Source of the DNA: CAYFUF01 sp964394795
Lineage (GTDB): Bacteria > Bacillota > Clostridia > Tissierellales > Peptoniphilaceae
DNA: 64,000 nucleotides
Assembly (NCBI GenBank): GCA_964394795.1
Contig: CAYMYX010000004.1
Coordinates: forward strand, 1 to 64,000
Direction of reading: 5' to 3'
Shown: positions 53,582 to 60,154 of the stretch, one piece after another
Position numbering within the stretch: the first letter of the stretch is position 1
Layout: each line of letters starts with the position of its first letter
Translations under genes and position numbers: made by a program
The notes under the pieces: model-generated
Databases searched by the model: none
What the model was told of the DNA's origin: nothing
The model's input: only the letters and a program-made list of their open reading frames with translations

Positions 53582-54178
53582 TTATTCTACCAAGAAAACC
53601 TGCTCATCTACAGGCATGGTTTCCTTTGGACCGGCTGGGGTCTCGATGGATCCGAAGTACATCTGCGCCAGCATCTCGTAATCATCAGGAAGCCCGAGGA
53701 GCTCACGAATCGGCTTATCAAAACCTTTGTCGTAACCAACATTGAAGTGTTGAAGATTGGTGCCTAGGCCCATTTCGGTGAGGGCTAACCACGTCGCAGC
53801 AACTGCGATTCCATGGTTATTTTCCTTATAGAGAGTTTGGCGTACTTCGTTAGCGGGCATTGATTCAACCGCTTCACGGCTTTCAAATAGAAGAACCGTT
53901 CCCAGGCCATTCTTTCCATTCACCAACTGTTTCTTCATCCGCTCATACATTTCTTCGCTCAACACGTTCTTTTGCGTGTCGTGGAGCAAGGTCCACAGCT
54001 CTTTATTCTTCTCGCCGGAGACTACTACATAGCGGGTTGTTTGAATGCCGAAGGCGTTTGGTACTTCCTTCGCGATTTCCTTAAGTCTTGCTGCGACATC
54101 CTCGGCGGTGACATCGGTGTTGGTTCCTACATCATAGATGGATCTACGGTTTTGCATTAGTTTTACAAATTCTGACAT
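53582..54178 (-). CDS. Nitroreductase family protein
   Basis: The protein of 198 residues begins FVKLMQNRRSIYDVG, the FMN-phosphate-binding start of the nitroreductase family, with NNHGIAVAATWLALTEMGLGTNLQHFN and PDDYEMLAQMYFGS as later signatures. Such enzymes use NAD(P)H and FMN to reduce nitro compounds, quinones or enoates; the natural substrate is unknown. I chose the ATG at 54178 (minus), which has AAAGGAAG upstream; the ATG at 54193 lies before that site. Confidence 0.88.
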   Translation of the reverse strand: MSEFVKLMQNRRSIYDVGTNTDVTAEDVAARLKEIAKEVPNAFGIQTTRYVVVSGEKNKELWTLLHDTQKNVLSEEMYERMKKQLVNGKNGLGTVLLFESREAVESMPANEVRQTLYKENNHGIAVAATWLALTEMGLGTNLQHFNVGYDKGFDKPIRELLGLPDDYEMLAQMYFGSIETPAGPKETMPVDEQVFLVE

Positions 54179-54370
54179 GGTGCTTCCTTTCATGGATCAA
54201 TAATATTTTGTTTCCTTTGTCTAACTTGTTTGAATATAACCTAATTCGATTTTCTTAAACAAGTACGCTTATTCAAAAATGGGGCTATGCCTAAATAGTT
54301 ACAGGTTCAAGTAGATGAAGGGTACAATAGGATAGAATAACGAGGGCCATATTCCAATCAGGAGGTACTT

Positions 54371-54878
54371 ATGAAAAAGAAAGTTATTTTATCCCTGCTT
54401 TTTCTCGTCGGCATGCTAACCCCTAAGCGCTTGCGGAGGCCAAGAATCTGGTGAAGGGGACGGCATCACTGGGTACAACTACAGAAATACGACAGACGAT
54501 TCTCTGTGGATGTTCCATACTGACGGAAGCTACATCTGGTACAGAGATCCGCAAGTTACGGATGACTATTACTACGCTGGGACTTATCGCGTCCTTAAGG
54601 GGCAGGAAGCAGTAGACTTTCTAGTCAACGATGAATTAAAAGGAACGATCACCGAAGCAGATCTGGGCATCCAAAGACTGGAAAATATCGACTCCTATGT
54701 CGTCATCGATTGTCAGATGGAAAGCACAATTATAGATAAGGCGGAAACGCTGACGGGATCCCATCAGGTTATCTACTCCGGGTTGATGAACGAGCAAGCT
54801 GACGGAAGCGTAACCTTGAACGTTGCCAATATGAACAACGGTGCATACTTCCAATTTGTCCGCGCTACCGGCGAATAA
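54371..54878 (+). pseudogene. Small lipoprotein gene frameshifted in its signal peptide
   Basis: An AGGAGG site precedes ATG 54371, which reads MKKKVILSLLFLVGMLTP and then a TGA 27 codons on. In the other frame the sequence continues LSACGGQESGEG..., a lipobox, then runs open to 54878. Four Cs at 54420-54423 are the switch point: removal of one C would give an intact lipoprotein of about 168 residues with LSAC as lipobox (C21). The mature part (WMFHTDGSYIWYRDPQV...) resembles small DUF-type lipoproteins of unknown function. It is either a sequencing error, a phase-variable gene or a recent pseudogene. Confidence 0.75.
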
Positions 54879-54900
54879 ACGAAATAGCTAATATTTGACC

Positions 54901-54933
54901 GCCGCAAAAACGATGGTTTTTACGGCTGTTTTG
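54901..54933 (+). terminator. Terminator-like hairpin after frameshifted lipoprotein gene
   Basis: GCCG and AAAAAC pair with GTTTTT and CGGC (54901-54911 with 54916-54926, one mismatch) around GATG, followed by TGTTTTGC. Confidence 0.6.
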
Positions 54934-54937
54934 CTTA

Positions 54938-54966
54938 TTGAGCCCTTCAATGGGTAATTTTAAAAT
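54938..54966 (+). promoter_or_regulatory. Possible promoter of the repeat-rich stress protein
   Basis: TTGAGC (54938-54943), a 17-nt spacer and TAAAAT (54961-54966). It would give a leader of about 150 nt holding two hairpins: TCCTTTGG/CCAAAGGA (55012-55030) and GTGGC/GCCAC (55063-55077). Confidence 0.45.
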
Positions 54967-55125
54967 ACAGTAAATAAGGACGGAAGTGGGATTCATAATT
55001 CCGATTAGCTATCCTTTGGTTACCAAAGGAATTTCATTGTGGGGTAGAAAAACGGTAAACAAGTGGCGACTTGCCACATCAAATGCGTTCCATTATTACT
55101 CAACACCGACTTAAGGGAGGATATG

Positions 55126-56544
55126 ATGAGAAAATTTGAAGTATTTAACACCGTAGAAGAACTGAAGCACCGTATCGATGGCCTTAGAAGCTCCGGCTAC
55201 AGCAACCAGGAGTTCGAGGTTATTACAGCTAACGAACCCACCGGCACCATTGATGACTATTATGATGTCCGAATTGAAAGCGGAGATCCATCGTTACTCG
55301 ACAAATTTGCCGCTTTCTTTACAGGCAAAGATGCAACGGACCGTTTATTTGACAAGTATGATTGGGATGACTATGTAAAGCACCAAGCAAGAGAAGCTGT
55401 CCACAATGACCAATACGTCCTAGTTGTTCACCGTGAAGGCCACTTCGAGGATGAAAACAACTTCGGCATTGGTGAAAATGTGGGCAACGAAGAGCGTTTC
55501 ACTAATGAAGGCCGCTTCCGCGATGAAGAACACTTTGATAATGAAGGTCGCTTCGGTAACGAAGAACGCTTTAATAACGATAGACGTTTCGGTAATGAAG
55601 AAGAAATCGTCTATGATGAACGCACAGGTCAACCGATGACCATGGGCGGGGTAAGAGCTGATGCTGCAGAAAAGATGGAAGATCTGCAACATGGTGACCC
55701 ACATGATCTTCGTGGCAGAGAGTATGACGAAAGCAAGATGGTCTTCGATGAGCGCACAGGACAACCAATCACTCCGGAAGAAGAAGTGAGAGAAGGCCAC
55801 GACTTGTTGGACGAAAACCTCCTGGAAGATCGTGATTTAACTCGTGACGAGAGAGACCTAACTTTTGAGAACAGAGACCTAACTCAAGATGAGAGAGACC
55901 TAACTTACGAAGACAGAGACCTAACTCAAGATGAGCGGGATTTGACTTACGAAGACAGAGACATCACTCATGACGACCGCGATTTGACCCATGAGGATAG
56001 GGACCTGACTCATGATCAAAGAGACTTGACCAACGAGGAAAGAGAATTCCCAATCGAAGATCACGTTGATCATCCAGAGGCAAGACGGGCAACCGAAGAA
56101 GCAGTAGAGGAAAGAACTTCCGTTTCTAATGCTGGAGTTTTCGTCGATGACAAGTACCTCACCTATGCTGACGAGGAAGATGTTAACCTTGACCGAGATC
56201 CAACACGGGACAGAACCTATAGAGATAACGAAGAAGAAGAGTTCTTTGCGGACAACGAAACCGTAGATGACCGAAACTTCCATGACCCAATGGGGCAGCC
56301 TCGACGCAGAGATCAAAATCCTCTGGAAGACCAAGTGCTTCAACAAGGCCACGAGCCTCAAGAGTACGTCGATAGAGAAGTCGATAGGGAAGAAGTTGGT
56401 TTCGTTGACGAGAGAGAAGTCAACAGAGACTTCCAACACCTCAATGATCCTGTCGACCGTGGGGATTTCGCTGAAAACAGAGGCGACTTTGAAGATCGAA
56501 TCGATCCAGGTTCCCTCCGCGACGAAAACGATCGTGACAGATAA
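55126..56544 (+). CDS. General-stress-protein 17M-like (YflT) domain with long charged repeats
   Basis: I chose the ATG at 55126, 5 nt after GGGAGG; the frame is open further upstream but without an RBS. Residues 1-105 (FEVFNTVEELKHRIDGLRSSGYSNQEFEVIT...DQYVLVVH) resemble the YflT/GSP17M stress domain. Then come six 6-residue units of the type ExRFxN (55489-55596), two copies of (Y/F)DERTGQP, ten exact 7-residue units RDLTxxx (55831-56040), and a charged tail to residue 472. There is no signal peptide or membrane helix. The tail is extremely rich in Asp, Glu and Arg and probably disordered, like a hydrophilin. Role unknown; stress protection is inference. Confidence 0.8.
   Translation: MRKFEVFNTVEELKHRIDGLRSSGYSNQEFEVITANEPTGTIDDYYDVRIESGDPSLLDKFAAFFTGKDATDRLFDKYDWDDYVKHQAREAVHNDQYVLVVHREGHFEDENNFGIGENVGNEERFTNEGRFRDEEHFDNEGRFGNEERFNNDRRFGNEEEIVYDERTGQPMTMGGVRADAAEKMEDLQHGDPHDLRGREYDESKMVFDERTGQPITPEEEVREGHDLLDENLLEDRDLTRDERDLTFENRDLTQDERDLTYEDRDLTQDERDLTYEDRDITHDDRDLTHEDRDLTHDQRDLTNEEREFPIEDHVDHPEARRATEEAVEERTSVSNAGVFVDDKYLTYADEEDVNLDRDPTRDRTYRDNEEEEFFADNETVDDRNFHDPMGQPRRRDQNPLEDQVLQQGHEPQEYVDREVDREEVGFVDEREVNRDFQHLNDPVDRGDFAENRGDFEDRIDPGSLRDENDRDR
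55489..55596 (+). repeat. Six in-frame 18-bp repeats (ExRFxN)
   Basis: Successive units are EERFTN, EGRFRD, EEHFDN, EGRFGN, EERFNN and DRRFGN, each exactly 18 bp. Confidence 0.9.
55831..56040 (+). repeat. Ten in-frame 21-bp repeats (RDLTxxx)
   Basis: Exactly 10 x 21 bp encode RDLTRDE, RDLTFEN, RDLTQDE, RDLTYED, RDLTQDE, RDLTYED, RDITHDD, RDLTHED, RDLTHDQ and RDLTNEE. The third to sixth units alternate QDE/YED, which suggests duplication of a 42-bp pair. Confidence 0.95.
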
Positions 56545-56571
56545 GTGTTGACAATAGAATAAACAACATAG

Positions 56572-56606
56572 AGGACTTGGCAATTTGCCAGGTCCTTCTT
56601 TGTTTT
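56572..56606 (+). terminator. Terminator after stress protein gene
   Basis: An 11-bp stem (56572-56582 with 56586-56596, one T-G wobble) encloses ATT and is followed by TCTTTGTTTT. Confidence 0.85.
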
Positions 56607-56698
56607 ATACGATCTTTTTTTCAATACAGCCCCTTTATTTTGTAGTGATAACCTACAGAATTCCGATTTTCTGTTTTTGCGTGGCTACCACTATGCCT

Positions 56699-56904
56699 TA
56701 TATACCAAATCTCATTTTNNNNNNNNNNNNNNNNNNNNNNNNNNNNNNNNNNNNNNNNNNNNNNNNNNNNNNNNNNNNNNNNNNNNNNNNNNNNNNNNNN
56801 NNNNNNNNNNNNNNNNNNTATACCAAATCTCATTTTCTTTCCTTTGGTATAATTTGAGCCTCGGTTACCATATACCAAATCTCAATTTCCTCTTTTTGGT
56901 ATAA
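56699..56904. repeat. Intergenic 52-bp tandem repeat of hairpin units, with assembly gap
   Basis: TATACCAAATCTCATTTT occurs at 56701-56718 and 56819-56836 on either side of 100 N, and a variant starts at 56871, giving a 52-bp period. Each complete unit has TATACCAAA paired with TTTGGTATA (56819-56827 with 56843-56851; about the same at 56871-56903), so it folds as a hairpin. Copy number inside the gap is unknown. I see no gene in 56607-56982. Confidence 0.8.
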
Positions 56905-56982
56905 ATTCCCTTTTAGATTTTCCAATTCGGTACAAACCCAAGCAAATACGTGGGCCATCCACCTGAACCCCAAAACTACATC

Positions 56983-57008
56983 AAAAAAGCAGGGCCACCA
57001 GGCCCCAC
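56983..57008 (-). terminator. Terminator of PAP2 gene
   Basis: On the minus strand GTGGGGCC pairs with GGCCCTGC (two G-U pairs) around TGGT, followed by six Ts. Confidence 0.85.
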
Positions 57009-57028
57009 TTTTTCAACACCACCTTCTT

Positions 57029-57673
57029 TTATTTGGATACGGTATTGGACGACTTATTGTAAAAATATCTGAAGATAAACCAGAAGAGGACTGCCACAAC
57101 AGCTCCCCAGAACAAGTCAATGACCGAGTGCTGCTTCAGGAAGACGATGGATAAACAGATGCTGATGCAAAGAAGCCAGGAAACTACTTGAAGGACAGGT
57201 TTCTTTCGCAGACTGGATATCTGGGTTAGGGCAAGGTGGCAGATGATGGTGGCATAGGCATGGATACTGGGACAGACATTGGTCGGTGTATCGATGACAT
57301 GGAGCTGTCTGACCATATCGGTGAGGATGTTGTCTCTAGGCAAAACCTCGGGGCGAAGATTCACCGCCGTCGGATATAAAATGTTGATGAACAAGCAGAT
57401 GGTCATCCCTCCAAAAATTAAGGCGAGGAGGGGGAGGTATTTGTCCGGGTCGAGATGAGCAAAGACAAGCAGGGTGAAGGAGATGTAGATAAACCATGAA
57501 GCATAGGGAATAAAGGCAAGTTCATGGAAAGGAATCAGATCATCTAGGGGGTGATGAAGATAGTGGTAATCCAATTCCAGGGATTCGACAAAAAAGAAAA
57601 AGGCTAAGTAAGCCGCTACGATGACAAAGGTAATCAGGTAGTAGCGTAATAGCCTTGATTGGGATAGTTTCAA
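57029..57673 (-). CDS. PAP2 superfamily membrane phosphatase
   Basis: The 214 residues form about six membrane helices. CPSIHAYATI and KQHSVIDLFWG correspond to the second and third parts of the PAP2 phosphatase signature, with both active histidines. Relatives dephosphorylate phosphatidic acid, undecaprenyl diphosphate or make lipid exchanges; the C-P-S-I-H-A form is common in the inositol-phosphorylceramide-synthase-like subgroup. The start is TTG with AGGAAG upstream. It lies 42 bp downstream of the iclR-type gene and may share its transcript. Confidence 0.85.
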   Translation of the reverse strand: MKLSQSRLLRYYLITFVIVAAYLAFFFFVESLELDYHYLHHPLDDLIPFHELAFIPYASWFIYISFTLLVFAHLDPDKYLPLLALIFGGMTICLFINILYPTAVNLRPEVLPRDNILTDMVRQLHVIDTPTNVCPSIHAYATIICHLALTQISSLRKKPVLQVVSWLLCISICLSIVFLKQHSVIDLFWGAVVAVLFWFIFRYFYNKSSNTVSK

Positions 57674-57715
57674 AGGTTCTTCCTCATACTTTCTGAAAAG
57701 AATTGGGTTGTTTGG

Positions 57716-58480
57716 TTAGCCTAATTGGCCGCCAAGGGTTTGGGAGATTTCACTCGATGCTTGAAGCAGTTTCTCGTTCATTTCAGGTCCGGTCTTAGCT
57801 TTCATTCGGAAAACGGGGCCGGAGATGGAGATGGCGGCAACGGCACTGTTGGTGTGGTCCCGAATGGTAGTGGAAACGCAGTAGAGGTTCTCTTCGTTTT
57901 CTTCGTTATCGATGGAGATGCGGGTTCTCCTCGTCTCATTAATTTGAATCATCAATTCATCAAGAGTCTTAATACTGTTTGGCGTTAATGGTCCTTGGTT
58001 AGTCGTTGACCAGATTTTTTCGATGAGGCTGTTATCTAGATCAGCGAGGAGAGCTTTACCGGAAGCGGTGTAAATCATGGGACTCCTTTTGCCGATGTAA
58101 GAGCCCATGGTGATAGCGTTATCCGTATTCTCAATCTTGTCGATATAGACGATGTTGGGGAGGTCCGAAACAATCAAGTGAATCACTTCGTTGACGTCTT
58201 GGGATAATTTGGCCAAGATGGGGCGGGCAATTTTTTGGATGTCCAAAGCCTTTAACTTGCTAGAACCTAGCATAAAGAGCTTATAGGTCAGGATGTAGCG
58301 GCGGTCTGCCAACTGGCTTACGTAACCCAGCTCCATTAGATCGCTGATAAAGCGGTGCATAGTGGACTTATGTATCTGAGTTTTCTCGCTGAGTTCCGTG
58401 AGAAGCAAGCCATCAGGATAATCGGCTAAAATCTCAAGAATCAGAAAAACCCGCTGCAGAGATTGGTTGAAAAGTTTCAT
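57716..58480 (-). CDS. IclR family transcriptional regulator
   Basis: The 254 residues have an N-terminal winged helix-turn-helix (QRVFLILEILADYPDGLLLTELSEKTQIHKSTMHRFISDLMELGYV) and a C-terminal GAF-like effector domain ending ISISGPVFRM. IclR proteins control uptake and breakdown of small organic acids or aromatic compounds. It is divergent from the permease-HyuA-reductase operon, so it most likely controls that operon and itself from the 330-bp region between them. Confidence 0.92.
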   Translation of the reverse strand: MKLFNQSLQRVFLILEILADYPDGLLLTELSEKTQIHKSTMHRFISDLMELGYVSQLADRRYILTYKLFMLGSSKLKALDIQKIARPILAKLSQDVNEVIHLIVSDLPNIVYIDKIENTDNAITMGSYIGKRSPMIYTASGKALLADLDNSLIEKIWSTTNQGPLTPNSIKTLDELMIQINETRRTRISIDNEENEENLYCVSTTIRDHTNSAVAAISISGPVFRMKAKTGPEMNEKLLQASSEISQTLGGQLG

Positions 58481-58667
58481 TCTTGTACCTTCTATCTATC
58501 ATTGCTATTAGTGATGAACGAGGTAAGCTTCGTTTATTCTTCACTAAGACAAAATCATTATAACAGTTTATAACAAGGCGTGTGAAATACATCACTAACG
58601 TAAATGGTTGACTTTAAGTGTACCAAATATTCGTGTTAAAGATTATTCATAAAGTAGATCCAATCGG

Positions 58668-58715
58668 TTGACAAAGGGTTTTTCTTTCGACAAAGGGTTT
58701 TTCTTTCGTTAGAAT
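58668..58715 (+). promoter_or_regulatory. Promoter of catabolic operon with 19-bp tandem duplication
   Basis: GACAAAGGGTTTTTCTTTC occurs twice head to tail (58670-58688, 58689-58707). The first copy completes a perfect TTGACA (58668-58673). The second gives TCGACA (58687-58692), which is 17 nt from TAGAAT (58710-58715). Only the imperfect -35 is correctly spaced. Confidence 0.7.
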
Positions 58716-58719
58716 GGAG

Positions 58720-58760
58720 AAAGTTTCAGTAAGTGGTTTTAAAGTTTCATAAATAGAAAC
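58720..58760. promoter_or_regulatory. Candidate IclR operator repeats
   Basis: AAAGTTTCA occurs at 58720-58728 and 58741-58749, exactly 21 bp apart (two helical turns). The second copy overlaps the inverted repeat GTTTC-7-GAAAC (58744-58760). They lie just after the -10, where a repressor could block. The remaining 58481-58667 shows no clear element. Confidence 0.45.
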
Positions 58761-58822
58761 TAACGCGCTGAAAAAACGTTATCCTTACTTATTTTATAAG
58801 TAAAAAATTTATGGAGGAAAAT

Positions 58823-60145
58823 ATGTCGCAAGATCTACTTATTGGCATCATCTTGTTGATCTCCTACATCGGACTTGCTGTCTATGCCGCCAAGGGTGGA
58901 AACCTGATGATTGGTTTCTTTATCATGGCAGTCATTTGGACGGCCGCTTCCATTGTGGGCGGAAGATTAACTTGGGATGATGCGATGTCGAACATCCTGC
59001 AAGGTGGACCGGAGAGCTGGGGCGCGACCGCAGTTAACGTCATATTCGGTTCTTGGTTTGGTCGGGTACTGATTGATACGGGTATCGCTTCCAAGTTGAT
59101 TAAGAGTGTAACCGAGCTTGGTGGAGATAACCCCTTGATCGTTACCGTCCTACTGTCTATTGTTACGGCAGTTATCTTTACCGCAACTTTCGGTGCAGGT
59201 GCAGTTGTCGCCATCGGTGTCATCATCCTGCCTATCCTGATGAGTTTGGGCGTACCAAAACCTTTGGCGGTTACGTCTTACCTCATGAGCGTTGGTGCCG
59301 GTATGTACTTTAACCCTGTTCTGTTCAGCCAGATGCAGGCCATCTTCCCTGAAATGGCTTACGACGGCGCTTACTTCCAATGGGCTCTACCTGCTTTAGT
59401 TGTCCAACTAATCGGTGTGGGTCTTATGCTCTTCTTCAATATGTTTGTTTTAGGAAAGAAACGTCGCAGAAAAGCTTGGGCAGCTAAGGCGGTCCTGAAC
59501 GAAGCTGACCAAGAATATGTTCCAGCTTGGGCGTTGATTACTCCCGTAATCCCAACGGTTCTTGCGATTGCTTTCGGTTGGCAAACCATCCCTGCTTTCA
59601 TCGTAGGTGCGGTTTATGGCTTGGTGGTGTGTCGCCAGTTCCATGGCCCGGATGGAAAATTTTCTTGGACGCAGATGAGTCGTACGATTTCATCTACCTT
59701 CTATGATGGTGTTATCGACGTCGCATCCCTATTGGGCTTCCTCTTCATCCTTCCCATGTTCAACAGAATCTCAGGCGTTGCCGCACCTTTCTTCGATCCC
59801 ATTCTCGGCGGTATCTTGCCCCAATCCACATTTGGCTTAACGGTTGTATTCATGATTCTTGCGCCCCTTGGTTTATTCCGCGGTCCGCTAACGATATTTG
59901 GTGCTGGTGCAGCTACGGTCGGTGTTATCAATGCAATCGGAAACTTCTCTACTCCTTTCCTCTTTGCCTTAATGTACACACCAACAATCGCGATGAACCT
60001 ATCAGCATGTCCTACTCAATCTTGGAATCTTTGGGCACTTAACTATTCGAAAGTTTCCGTTAAAGATTTCATGAAAACGGGCGTTATATGGGCATGGCTA
60101 ATCACAGCCGTGAACCTTGGCCTCGTTTACGTATTTTTCGGATAA
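58823..60145 (+). CDS. Carboxylate/gluconate-type permease (ion transporter superfamily)
   Basis: The 440 residues form about 11-12 membrane helices. The layout with FGAGAVVAIGVIILPILMSLG in the first half and a similar re-entrant stretch (GLFRGPLTIFGAGAATVGVINA) in the second is that of GntP/citrate-type ion-transporter-superfamily permeases that carry organic acids. I chose the ATG at 58823, 5 nt after GGAGG; ATG 58811 would overlap that site. As first gene of the catabolic operon it should import the substrate, which is unknown. Confidence 0.8.
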   Translation: MSQDLLIGIILLISYIGLAVYAAKGGNLMIGFFIMAVIWTAASIVGGRLTWDDAMSNILQGGPESWGATAVNVIFGSWFGRVLIDTGIASKLIKSVTELGGDNPLIVTVLLSIVTAVIFTATFGAGAVVAIGVIILPILMSLGVPKPLAVTSYLMSVGAGMYFNPVLFSQMQAIFPEMAYDGAYFQWALPALVVQLIGVGLMLFFNMFVLGKKRRRKAWAAKAVLNEADQEYVPAWALITPVIPTVLAIAFGWQTIPAFIVGAVYGLVVCRQFHGPDGKFSWTQMSRTISSTFYDGVIDVASLLGFLFILPMFNRISGVAAPFFDPILGGILPQSTFGLTVVFMILAPLGLFRGPLTIFGAGAATVGVINAIGNFSTPFLFALMYTPTIAMNLSACPTQSWNLWALNYSKVSVKDFMKTGVIWAWLITAVNLGLVYVFFG

Positions 60146-60154
60146 GGAGTTAAT

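Noticed and set aside
55831..56040. Regular 21-bp repeats considered as a CRISPR-like array
   Set aside because: No spacers, exact multiple of three, continuous coding frame, no cas genes.
55921..56583. 220-residue antisense open frame over the stress gene
   Set aside because: It mirrors the repeat array; sense-strand codon use, RBS and terminator favour the plus-strand gene.
56699..56904. 52-bp repeats considered as CRISPR
   Set aside because: Whole units are similar with no unique spacers, and no cas genes are nearby.
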